From NCBI RefSeq assembly GCF_003148685.1, contig NZ_QGGR01000007.1, positions 310,001 through 374,000 on the forward strand: a DNA stretch of 64,000 nt, in the 5' to 3' direction. The stretch is from Actinoplanes xinjiangensis. Its GTDB lineage: Bacteria; Actinomycetota; Actinomycetes; Mycobacteriales; Micromonosporaceae. Position 1 is the first letter of the stretch, and every line of letters begins with the position of its first letter. The notes under the pieces are model-generated. The model saw nothing but the letters and a program-made list of their open reading frames with translations. It was not told where the DNA came from and did not search any database. Made by a program: the position numbers and the translations under genes. Below are positions 43,101 through 50,131 of this stretch, piece after piece.

Positions 43101-43107
43101 CTGCTGA
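40102..43107 (+). CDS. Secreted GH43-family arabinosidase/xylosidase-like enzyme with discoidin modules
   Basis: 1001 residues. Signal peptide ends at ARA-AD. The five-bladed propeller of GH43 spans about residues 33-350. Its catalytic triad is Asp50 in SADPAPL, Asp182 in ENIDPTIL and Glu229 in FFEASW. Two F5/8 discoidin modules (about 357-500 and 765-910) flank an Ig-like and OmpL47-like region. The last 85 residues (VTAQPRCLSGKVYLAVTARN to the final Cys) match the C-terminus of the preceding enzyme. GTG 40102 is the first good start. Probably removes arabinose from an extracellular glycan (inference). Confidence 0.88.
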   Translation: MRPLKAAVAGLVAAGLLLVAPAAPARAADPYTFTDTVNPILGDGSYYSADPAPLVADGQLHIYTGHDEAGPAVNDFVMNEWGVLRTPDVGKGEWTHHPSLMRPEEVFSWATPGRAYAGQVVRGPDGRYYWYVPVSERDSTAANRFAIGVAVSGSPTGPWTDHIGGPLISQRTPTANTIENIDPTILVEGERVFVYWGTFGQLRMLEFRADMRTPVGTQQPVTGLTGFFEASWLFKRGSTYYLAYAGNNAGPTSPCTPANYHACIAYATATSPTGPWTHRGTILPPVSSTTSHPGIVEFHGQWYLVYHTADAVGGGHFRRSVAIDKVEWDDTVTPARIRPVVVTPARQADRTPRANIAYAAEVSVSNEPVPTQYWTKALNDEIVRANPLPPDMWGTWTGADPPQQWVQYTWDQPMRISGSQIEFWNDQPQGTGVGVAAPDRWKIQYWNGQWTDVPEPSGYPTGTQGFQDTTFAPVTTTQVRAVFDASTNGSTYSAVAVEEWKILAEQPTSIAPPQVTVEVGETLLPDTVPVVFGDRTLQVPVYWDAVDTSDVAQPGTFTVGGSVLGHAAGRVTAQVTVISPGDTEGDVTAPALTLVPRGSAGTGGWFRSAVTVRAAAVDDRGGRLTIRTTVDGASSAVPAVRSVDTVVTGDGRHTVTAMATDRAGNDSAVSQIGVDIDTTAPTVSGTVSDRRVTVTGADATSGPARLEYTIGGGPWTVYDGPVGAPDPGRHTVSFRAVDRAGNTSAAQQAVLPADLSGPLTGNVGPIAVPTASYTAGWNSVGALNDGADPASPGQAQIWGTWSGTRPAGQWIQYDWTRAIRLTGASIRFWRDSAQGTGDGVAEPDSWELEYWDGAAWHPVTGASGYGTSSTAVNTVTFDPVVTSRLRAVIAADGNGSTYAAVAVTEWRVIADERAAVPVTVTAQPRCLSGKVYLAVTARNGHTAPVDVELVSAYGRKVFVAVAPGAGVYQSFAARAASVPAGTATATAATTVAAASYVALNC

Positions 43108-43185
43108 CCGCCGTTGCCTTCCGCGCCGCCGCCATCGGCCCGCCGTTGCGTTTCCGTCGCCTTTCGCCTTGCTGAGGAGGATTCC

Positions 43186-43803
43186 TTGAAAGCCAATACC
43201 CGGCTGAGCGTCGCCGCCGCCTGCTCGATACTCGCCACCGCCGTCGCGGCCCCCGCGTCCGCTGACCCGGGTGACCCGGCTCAAGTCCAGGTCACCGTCG
43301 ACATCACCGCGGTCGAAGAGCCCGGCGTTCTCGCCCTCACCGTCGCCGGTGACGCCGCCGCCCTCCAGGAGAACGGCTCCGACCTGCTGGTACGCCAGTT
43401 CACCGGCACGATTCCGACGGTCACCGTCACGGACACCCGCACCGCCGGGGAGATTCCGGCCGGCGCAGCCTGGGCCGTGCTCGGCAGCGCGAGCGACTTC
43501 GCCGGGACCGCGGGCCAAGCGCCGATCAGCGCGGACCACCTCGGCTGGAAGCCGCGCCTGCGCAACGGCGGTGACACCGGCCTGGTCACCGCGGGAGAAG
43601 AGGTCGTGACCGTTCTAGATCAGCCCACCCAGCCCGGCAACAACGTCGGCCTGGTCGACCAGGAGCTGCTCGTGTCGACCTACGACTCGGCCGAGGTGAC
43701 CGGCGGCGCGTACACCGTCGACGCCGACCTCACCCTCCGTACCGCCGCCGACGTGGCCGCCGGTTCCTACCGGTCCACGCTGACCCTGTCCCTCTTCGAG
43801 TAG
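43186..43803 (+). CDS. Secreted WxL-like surface protein
   Basis: 205 residues. Signal peptide ends at ASA-DP. The mature part is a beta-rich domain with VTVTDTRTAG, GWKPRL and a final YRSTLTLSLFE. It resembles WxL-type cell-surface domains in layout, although the canonical WxL motif is weak (AWAVLG). TTG 43186 follows GAGGAGG by 5 nt and gives a complete signal peptide. The next gene, 9 bp downstream, encodes a DUF916 protein, the usual partner of WxL proteins. Likely attached to the cell surface non-covalently. Confidence 0.7.
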   Translation: MKANTRLSVAAACSILATAVAAPASADPGDPAQVQVTVDITAVEEPGVLALTVAGDAAALQENGSDLLVRQFTGTIPTVTVTDTRTAGEIPAGAAWAVLGSASDFAGTAGQAPISADHLGWKPRLRNGGDTGLVTAGEEVVTVLDQPTQPGNNVGLVDQELLVSTYDSAEVTGGAYTVDADLTLRTAADVAAGSYRSTLTLSLFE

Positions 43804-43812
43804 GGAACGCCG

Positions 43813-44760
43813 ATGCGCCGTGCCGCCGCCGTCCTCGCCGTCCTGGCCCTGCTCCTGCCCGCGGCACCGGCGGCGGCCGCGCCCACTACGGTGAGCTGGA
43901 CGGTTCAGCCCGCCACCGCCACCGGACCGGACGGCCGCCGCTGGATCGAGCACACCCTCGACCCCGGGCGTCAGATCACCGAGCACCTGGCCGTCCGCAA
44001 CCTCGGCGACACGTCAGCGGTGTTCACGCTGAGTGCCGCCGACGGGTATCTGACCGCCAAGGGCCGCTTCAACATGCTCCCCGCCGACCGGACGTCGGTG
44101 GGTGGCGGCACCTGGGTCAGCGTTCCCGAGAGGGTCACGGTGGGAGCCGGAAAGACCGTCGTCGTACCGTTTTCGATCACTGCACCGGTCGGAGTCACGC
44201 CCGGTGACCATCCGGCGGGCATCGCCGCGTCCATCGCGGGCCGGCAGGGCACGGTCCAGGTGGAGAGCCGGGTGGGCTTCCGGCTGATGTTGCGCGCCTC
44301 CGGAGCCCTGCGCCCGTCGGTCACCGCCGACCGCATCACCATGGGTCACACCCGAACCTGGAACCCGTTCCGGCCCGGCACGGTGCAGGTCACCTACACG
44401 GCCACGAACACCGGGAACGTACGCCTCGACGTGCCCGCCACCGCCCAGGTCTCCTCCCTGATCGGCGCCCGCACCGCGCAGGCCGCCGCCGGGGAGCTGC
44501 TACCCGGGGGGACCCGCGAGGTCTCCGCAAGCATCGACGGCGTGTGGGGTATCGGCCGCCTCCGCGCCACGGTGACCCTGACTCCGCTCGGCGCCCCGCC
44601 TGCATCGGCCACGCTGACCACCTGGGTGACCCCCTGGCCCCAGATCCTGGTCGTCGCGGCCGCCGTGCTGCTGGTCCTCGCCCGGAGCCTCCGCCGCCGC
44701 CGTCTCAGGTCGCTGCTGGCCCGGGCCCGCAAGGAGGGCCGCCTGTCCGCCAGTCGTTGA
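43813..44760 (+). CDS. DUF916-type membrane-anchored surface protein
   Basis: 315 residues. Signal peptide ends at AAA-AP. A beta-sandwich follows with HTLDPGRQITEHLAVRNLGD, VVVPFSITAPVGVTPGDHPA and VRLDVPATAQV, typical of DUF916/peptidoglycan-binding partners of WxL proteins. The C-terminus has one transmembrane helix (ILVVAAAVLLVLA) and a basic tail. Together with the preceding protein it may hold extracellular enzymes or polysaccharide near the cell (inference). Confidence 0.8.
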   Translation: MRRAAAVLAVLALLLPAAPAAAAPTTVSWTVQPATATGPDGRRWIEHTLDPGRQITEHLAVRNLGDTSAVFTLSAADGYLTAKGRFNMLPADRTSVGGGTWVSVPERVTVGAGKTVVVPFSITAPVGVTPGDHPAGIAASIAGRQGTVQVESRVGFRLMLRASGALRPSVTADRITMGHTRTWNPFRPGTVQVTYTATNTGNVRLDVPATAQVSSLIGARTAQAAAGELLPGGTREVSASIDGVWGIGRLRATVTLTPLGAPPASATLTTWVTPWPQILVVAAAVLLVLARSLRRRRLRSLLARARKEGRLSASR

Positions 44761-44782
44761 CGTTGTGGATCATCCTTGACCC

Positions 44783-45220
44783 ATGAAGGTCCTGTGCCGG
44801 TCGAAGTCCGGTGAATGGGTGGAGTGGCGTGTCGGCCGCCGGCGCATGGTGTGGTTCGGTGGCGGCCCCACGGGCCTGTCAGTGTTCAATCTCCACGGTG
44901 TGGACGGGGAGGTATGGGTCCTCCTGGCGATCCCGGTCCTGCTCTGGTGGCTGCTCAGGATCACCGTCTGTCTGCTGGCCACGGCGGTGGTATGGCCGAT
45001 CCGGGCCATTCTCGGCCGTTGGACTGTCGTCGCCTACGAGGTCGGTGACCCCACCGACCGCCCGGAGATTCGCCGCAAGGTCAGGGGCCGAAAGGCTGCC
45101 GACGCCCTGGCCCGTGAGTGGGCGGCCGTCATCGAACGCGACGGCACACTCGACCCCACCCTAGCGGGAGTGGTCCCCGCGCCGCCGGCCGCACCCGGGC
45201 ACGGCCGACCGGAGCACTGA
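44783..45220 (+). CDS. Small membrane protein, unknown function
   Basis: 145 residues. The N-terminal 45 residues are basic and beta-rich. Two adjoining hydrophobic stretches (VWVLLAIPVLLWWLLRITVC, LLATAVVWPIRAIL) form one long or two short membrane helices. The C-terminal 70 residues are charged and cytoplasmic. No family recognised. ATG 44783 is the first start, 22 bp after the DUF916 stop. Confidence 0.65.
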   Translation: MKVLCRSKSGEWVEWRVGRRRMVWFGGGPTGLSVFNLHGVDGEVWVLLAIPVLLWWLLRITVCLLATAVVWPIRAILGRWTVVAYEVGDPTDRPEIRRKVRGRKAADALAREWAAVIERDGTLDPTLAGVVPAPPAAPGHGRPEH

Positions 45221-45274
45221 CAGCCGGTCCGGGACCGCTCGACCGGAGGAACGGTCCATGAGCCCGGACGGAAT

Positions 45275-45691
45275 CTAAGCTCCCCGGACCACGGTGGAGG
45301 ACACGCCGGCCAGTTCGGGGCGGGCCGGGAGCAGCAGCGTCGTGATGCCGAGGGTTTCGTTCACGGCCGAGAGCTGCGACTCGTACACCAGATCGGTGGG
45401 ATTGCGGACTCCGCGAACGATCACCCCGGCCCGGTTCTCGCGGCAGTACGTGGCCGTCAACCCGGCCCATCCCACCACCCTGACGTTGCCCCATCCGGCC
45501 GGAAGTGACGCGCGGATCGCGGTCACCCGCTGGTCGAGGGCCGCGGTCGGCTGTTTCGCACTGTTGATCGCCACCAGCACGGTGACCCGGTCGAAGAGCC
45601 GCCGCACCCGATCGACGACGTCCCGGTGCCCCGCCGTGAACGGATCGAACGTCCCCGGATAGACCGCGTGTGACCCTCGGTGATCGACCAT
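45275..45691 (-). CDS. CoaD-like phosphopantetheine adenylyltransferase, C-terminally short
   Basis: 138 residues, where bacterial CoaD usually has about 160. The nucleotidylyltransferase motif AVYPGTFDPFTAGHRDVV, the RGVRNPTDLVYESQLSAVN stretch and VSSTVVR (variant of ISSSxVR) are present. The protein stops right after this motif and lacks the final helix (about 20 residues). It is therefore probably a second, divergent CoaD copy rather than the housekeeping enzyme; activity is uncertain. It stands alone on the minus strand before a repeat-rich intergenic region. Confidence 0.75.
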   Translation of the reverse strand: MVDHRGSHAVYPGTFDPFTAGHRDVVDRVRRLFDRVTVLVAINSAKQPTAALDQRVTAIRASLPAGWGNVRVVGWAGLTATYCRENRAGVIVRGVRNPTDLVYESQLSAVNETLGITTLLLPARPELAGVSSTVVRGA

Positions 45692-45881
45692 CGGCTCAGG
45701 CTAGGCCACGACCCGCCGGTTCGCGGGTTCCGGTTCCGGGTGTGGCGCCGGGCGTAGAGCCACGCGCCCGCGGCGGCTGTCTCGGCGGCCTCGATCGCCG
45801 ACTTGGTCACTCTCAGCAGCCGCTGGCCGGGAAGTGCCCCCTTCAGGTGCACGCGAGTGGCCGCCGATCTTGCACGGCTGC

Positions 45882-46001
45882 CTGCCACCGCCGTCTCAGC
45901 GCGCTTGAGGCAGCGGCGGGAACCAGCTGGGAAGATCCGGCTGGCTGCCACCGTTGTCTCAGCGCGTTTGAGGCAGCGGTGAGAACCAGCCGGGAAGATC
46001 C
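45882..46001. repeat. Two 57-bp direct repeats (63-bp period)
   Basis: Copies at 45882-45938 and 45945-46001 differ at a few C/T and A/G positions. Each contains the near-palindromic core CTCAGCGCGCTTGAG or its variant, so each could fold into a small hairpin. Confidence 0.8.
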
Positions 46002-46743
46002 ACCGTGGCGTGGACAGGGCTCTCTTGGCCATCCGGCCTGTCTTTCAGGGTGGTCGGGGTGGGTTCCGGGGCGGCCATGCCTGTGGTTGCGGTGGTCGGT
46101 GCCGCTTGTTGTCGGTGGTTGGTGCTTGCCAGCGGCGGGGTGCGTTGCGTGCGGTGGCTGCCGCCGTGCTCGGTGGGCGGTTGGTTGGTGTTCGGTTCGG
46201 CGGTCTGTCGCCGGCGGCACGCCGGGTAGCGGTGACGAGCGCCCACGTTTCGGCGGTCTGTCGCCGGCAGCGCGACGGGCAACGGTGACCAGCGCACACG
46301 ATTCGGGGCCGGTTGCCGGCGGCGCGGCGGGTAGCGGTGGCGAGCGCACACGATGGCGGTTTGTGTGTGCTGGTCACCGTCATGACAGGGATCAGCGCAC
46401 ACGATCGGAGAATCGTGTGCTTCTGCCGTCGTGATAGCGCCGATCGGCGCACACGTTCGCCGACTGTGTGCGCTGATCGGCGTTAGGGCTTCGACCACCA
46501 GCACCGACGCGGCGGCCGCCCCGGTCGGCACCGGTTGCGGGTGGTGGATGGCGTTGGCGGGCTGGTGGGATGCGGCGGGGGTTTGGCTGGAGAGCTTCGG
46601 ATTCAGGGTCTGACGCCGCTGTTCCGCGATCTTGTTGATTTTCGGCCGCCCCGTCATCGCGGAACTCCACAAGATCGCGGTGTAGGCCGCAGACCTCGAC
46701 ACCGAAAGCTTTCCGGACCGCACGGGGCCGGCGCCAGGCCCGG
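46002..46743. repeat. Repeat-rich intergenic region with GCGCACAC palindromes
   Basis: No gene is supported between CoaD and the permease operon (45692-46793). The part shown carries many GCGCACACG/CGTGTGCGC words. These include a 9-bp perfect stem (46397-46405 with 46412-46420) and a 17-bp stem with one G-T pair (46438-46454 with 46466-46482). A composite inverted repeat lies at 46621-46679 (CCGCGATCTTGT with ACAAGATCGCGG, and TTCCGCGAT with ATCGCGGAA). Looks like dispersed intergenic repeats of the REP/MITE kind. Confidence 0.6.
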
Positions 46744-46779
46744 TCCGGGCGGCGACCCACAGTGCGGTCGCCGCCCGGA
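46744..46779 (-). terminator. Terminator of the second ABC operon
   Basis: A perfect 13-bp inverted repeat (TCCGGGCGGCGAC with GTCGCCGCCCGGA) and 10-nt loop begin 14 bp after the last permease stop on the minus strand. Confidence 0.75.
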
Positions 46780-46793
46780 AGCCGGGATCGTGC

Positions 46794-47627
46794 TCAGCCC
46801 TTGACCGCCCCCGTCAGGCCGCCGACGATGCGGCGCTCGAAGAGGCTGAAGAACACCAGGGCCGGGATCATCGACAGCGACGTGAAGGCGAGCACCTTGG
46901 CGGTGTCCACCGAGTACTGCGAGGCGAAGGCCTGCACCCCCAGCGGCAGTGTGAACGTCTCCTGGTCGTTGAGGATGAACAGCGGCAGCAGGTAGCTGTT
47001 CCAGCTGTTGACGAACGCGAGGATACCCACGGTGATCAGACCGGGCACCGACAGTGGCAGCACCATTCGCCAGAAGAAGCCGAGCCGGCTGCATCGGTCG
47101 ATGAAGGCGGCCTCCTCGAGCTCCCTCGGGATCGCCCGCAGGAACGGCACCAGGATGATGATCGTCGTCGGCAGGCTGAAGGCGATCTGCGGCAGGATGA
47201 TGCCGGGCAGGGTGTTCACCAGGCCCAGGTTCTTGATCAGAACGTACAGCGGGGTGATCGCGACGGTCGGCGGGAACATGAGACCGGCCGCGAAGAGCGC
47301 GTACATCGCACCCCGGCCCCGGAAGTGATAGCGGGCCAGCACGTAGCTCGCCATCACTCCCAGCGTGACCACACCGGCCGTGGTGATCACGGCGGTGATC
47401 GTCGAGTTGGTCACCTGCAGCCAGAAGGTGTCGCCGGTCAGGACGTCGGCGTAGTTGCCGAACTGCCACGGGTCCGGCAGGCCGGCCGGGTCGGTGGTGA
47501 TCTGCGAGTTGGTCCGGAAGCCCCCGATGATGATGTAGACGACCGGGCCGAGCATGACACCGATAAGAGCGAGGGCGGCGACGTAGACGACCGGATTGCC
47601 GCGCTTGGCGTGGGTGGCCGTACTCAT
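46794..47627 (-). CDS. ABC sugar transporter permease (MalG-type), second operon
   Basis: 277 residues, six transmembrane helices, and EAA loop LEEAAFIDRCSRLGFFWRMV. The ATG starts 2 bp after the stop of the MalF-type gene. Last gene of the operon, followed by a strong hairpin. Confidence 0.92.
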   Translation of the reverse strand: MSTATHAKRGNPVVYVAALALIGVMLGPVVYIIIGGFRTNSQITTDPAGLPDPWQFGNYADVLTGDTFWLQVTNSTITAVITTAGVVTLGVMASYVLARYHFRGRGAMYALFAAGLMFPPTVAITPLYVLIKNLGLVNTLPGIILPQIAFSLPTTIIILVPFLRAIPRELEEAAFIDRCSRLGFFWRMVLPLSVPGLITVGILAFVNSWNSYLLPLFILNDQETFTLPLGVQAFASQYSVDTAKVLAFTSLSMIPALVFFSLFERRIVGGLTGAVKG

Positions 47628-47629
47628 TT

Positions 47630-48610
47630 CTACCGTCCTCCGGTGAGCGCGCCCTCGGTGTCCCGGCGCAGCACGAGACGCTGGTACACGAGTGCGATGA
47701 TCATCGAGATGATGAAGAGCACGACCGCCACCGCGTTGCCGTACCCGTAGTTGCCGGCGTTACGGCCCTCGGAGACCATGTACGTCGCCATGGTGGACGT
47801 GCCGGCGGTCGACGCGACGTACTGGCCCCAGATGATGTAGACCAGGTCGAACAGCTGCAACGCGCCGATGACCGACAGGAAGCCCCAGATCCGGATGGTC
47901 GGCCCGAGCAGCGGGAGGGTGATCCGCCACTGGGTCTGCCAGTACGTGGCGCCGTCCATCGCGGCCGCCTCGGACAGCTCTTCCGGGATGTTCTGCATGC
48001 CGGCCAGGAACAGGATCACCGCGAACCCGACGTACTTCCAGGTCAGGATGAGCATCAGCGTCCAGATGGCGAGGGACGGGTCGGCCAGCCAGTCCTTGGC
48101 CAGCCCCTCCAGGCCGATCGACCGCAGGACGCCGTTGACCGCGCCCTGGGACTGCAGCAGCAGGGCCCACGCCGTCCCGACGATCACCTCGGAGATCACG
48201 TACGGGACGAAGATCAGCACCCGGACGATCGACTGACCGCGCATCTTCTTGTTGAGCAGCAACGCGAGGCCGAGCGCGATCGGGCCCTGCAGGACGAGCG
48301 ACAGCACGACGATCTGGGCGTTGTGCCACAGCGCCTCGTGGAACAGCTTGTCCTGAAGGATCGTGACGTAGTTGTCGAGCCCCACGAAGTTCGTCGGCGG
48401 GCCGAAACCCTTCCAGCGGTAGAAGCCGTAGTAGGCGGCCAGCAGGACCGGCGTGATCACGAAGCCGACGAACATCAGGATGGCCGGGCCGGACAGCGCC
48501 ACGATCTCGAGGCGCTGGGCCCAGCCGATGCCGCGCCGGCGGGGCCGGGCCGGGGGCGGCGCCGCGACGCCACCCCCGTCCCGGACACGCGTGCCGGATG
48601 TCAGGGACAC
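47630..48610 (-). CDS. ABC sugar transporter permease (MalF-type), second operon
   Basis: 326 residues with six transmembrane helices and EAA loop LSEAAAMDGATYWQTQWRIT. GTG 48610 is preferred; an in-frame TTG lies at 48613. It starts 8 bp after the binding-protein stop. The substrate is not identifiable, and no glycosidase or regulator is in this operon. Confidence 0.9.
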   Translation of the reverse strand: MSLTSGTRVRDGGGVAAPPPARPRRRGIGWAQRLEIVALSGPAILMFVGFVITPVLLAAYYGFYRWKGFGPPTNFVGLDNYVTILQDKLFHEALWHNAQIVVLSLVLQGPIALGLALLLNKKMRGQSIVRVLIFVPYVISEVIVGTAWALLLQSQGAVNGVLRSIGLEGLAKDWLADPSLAIWTLMLILTWKYVGFAVILFLAGMQNIPEELSEAAAMDGATYWQTQWRITLPLLGPTIRIWGFLSVIGALQLFDLVYIIWGQYVASTAGTSTMATYMVSEGRNAGNYGYGNAVAVVLFIISMIIALVYQRLVLRRDTEGALTGGR

Positions 48611-48618
48611 CAAGCCAC

Positions 48619-49908
48619 TCAGCCCTTCTTCGCTGCGTCGTTGACGGCCTGGATGATCCCGGCGACGTCACCCTTGCCGGCGAGCAGGTTCACCACGCCG
48701 ACGTTCAGCGCGTTACCGACGTTCTGGCCGTAGATCGTGTCGAGCCACTGGGACACGTACGGCGCCTTGTTGTAGGCGTCGAGAACCGCCTTGAGGTAGT
48801 CCTCGGTGACCGCGCCCTGGGCCTCCTTGCTGACCGGCAGCGCGTTGAACGCCTTGTAGTAGCCCTCCTGCACGTCCTTGGTGAGGATGTAGTTCAGGAA
48901 GTCGACGCATTCCTTGGGCGCCTGCGCCGAGCAGGAGTAGCCGTCGGCGCCGCCCATGATCGCGGCCGGGTCGCCCTGGCCGCCGGGAACCGCCGGGAAC
49001 GGGAAGTAGCCCAGGTCGGGCATCGGCTTGGCGTCCTTGGTCAGCGAGGCGATGACACCCGGGTCCCAGGCGCCCATCAGCTCCATGCTGGCCTTGTAGT
49101 TGGCGACCAGGCCGGCCGAGCTGCCCGCACCCTGCTGCGCCGAGGTGGTCAGGAAGCCCTCGTTGAACGGCTTGGTGTCGGCGAACGCCTTGAGGTCCTC
49201 ACCGGCCTTGGTCCAGCAGGCGTCGGTGAAGGTCTTGTCCTTGGCGGCCGCGTCCAGGGCGGCCGGGCTGCAGGCGCGCAGGGCGAAGAAGTAGTACCAG
49301 TGGGCGGCCGGCCAGGCGTCCTTGCCGCCCAGGGCGATCGGCGTGCCGTTCGCCTTGAGCTTGCCGACCGCGGTGTTGAACTCCTCCAGAGTGGTCGGCG
49401 GCGCCGTGACCCCGGCCTTCGCGAACAGGTCCTTGCTGTACCAGAGGCCGCCCGGCAGGATCGACACCGGGATGGAGTACGCCTTCCCGTCGACCTGCCC
49501 GGTCTTGAGGGCCGCCTCACCGACCGCCTGCTTGGTCGCGTCGGTGATGTCGGCGGTGATGTCCTTGAGCTGGCCGGCCTCGACCATCGCGGCCATCTTG
49601 CCGCCACCGCGCTGGAGGAAGATGTCCGGCGCGGAGCCCGAGTTCAGGGCGGTCTGGAGCTTGCCGTCCATGTCCTCGTTCTGGACCTGCTGAATCTTGA
49701 TCTTCACGTTCGGGTTCGCGGTCTGGAAGTCGGCCACGGTCTTGTCCCAGAACGCCTTACCGGGACCGGTGGTGGCGTTGTGCCACAGCTGCATCGTGAC
49801 GTCACCGCCGCCGGAGCCGCCGTCATCGTCCCCGCCGCTGCAGGCGGCCATGCCCAGGGTGCTCAACGCCACCGCGACGGCCATCGCCAGGGTCCTTCTA
49901 GGTGCCAC
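48619..49908 (-). CDS. ABC sugar transporter substrate-binding lipoprotein, second operon
   Basis: 429 residues. The lipoprotein signal LAMAVAVALSTLGMAAC ends in a lipobox with Cys26. Family 1 binding fold: TMQLWHNATTGPGKAFWDKT, APDIFLQRGGGKMAAM, LWYSKDLFAKAGV and AIMGGADGYSC. GTG 49908 follows GAGGTGG by 5 nt; an earlier in-frame start at 49980 would run through the operator and is unlikely. The promoter region closely matches that of the arabinoside operon. Confidence 0.9.
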   Translation of the reverse strand: MAPRRTLAMAVAVALSTLGMAACSGGDDDGGSGGGDVTMQLWHNATTGPGKAFWDKTVADFQTANPNVKIKIQQVQNEDMDGKLQTALNSGSAPDIFLQRGGGKMAAMVEAGQLKDITADITDATKQAVGEAALKTGQVDGKAYSIPVSILPGGLWYSKDLFAKAGVTAPPTTLEEFNTAVGKLKANGTPIALGGKDAWPAAHWYYFFALRACSPAALDAAAKDKTFTDACWTKAGEDLKAFADTKPFNEGFLTTSAQQGAGSSAGLVANYKASMELMGAWDPGVIASLTKDAKPMPDLGYFPFPAVPGGQGDPAAIMGGADGYSCSAQAPKECVDFLNYILTKDVQEGYYKAFNALPVSKEAQGAVTEDYLKAVLDAYNKAPYVSQWLDTIYGQNVGNALNVGVVNLLAGKGDVAGIIQAVNDAAKKG

Positions 49909-49929
49909 GAGGCCCACCTCATCAGTATC

Positions 49930-49950
49930 GAAAGTTTCGGAGTGTTTCCG
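49930..49950 (-). promoter_or_regulatory. Operator-like element of the second ABC operon
   Basis: On the minus strand: CGGAAAC-AC-TCCGAAACTTTC, identical to 27124-27144 except for the two central bases, and placed 13 nt after the -10 box. This is a position where a repressor would block transcription. Confidence 0.65.
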
Positions 49951-49963
49951 GAAGATGTCGCTC

Positions 49964-49993
49964 AAAATATGGAGCGGCAAACGTGGATGTCAA
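49964..49993 (-). promoter_or_regulatory. Promoter of the second ABC operon
   Basis: Minus strand TTGACA (49993-49988), 18-nt spacer beginning with TCCACGTTTGC, then TATTTT (49969-49964). Strong vegetative-type match, sharing TTGACA plus CGTTTGC with the promoter at 27024. A further AACTTTCGGAAGTT palindrome lies upstream at about 50046-50059. Confidence 0.65.
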
Positions 49994-50131
49994 GACGTGG
50001 GCCAATGGAGAAATGGCACGACACTGGTGACGGACGGCTACCGATAACTTTCGGAAGTTACGATCTGTCGACTGCTTCTGCCGCCAGGCGCCCCGCGGAC
50101 CGGTATGCTCCGAGATCGTTCGAGCCATGGG

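Noticed and set aside
45523..46032. Minus-strand frame across the 57-bp repeats
   Set aside because: It is only open because of the repeats and overlaps CoaD out of frame; no protein pattern.
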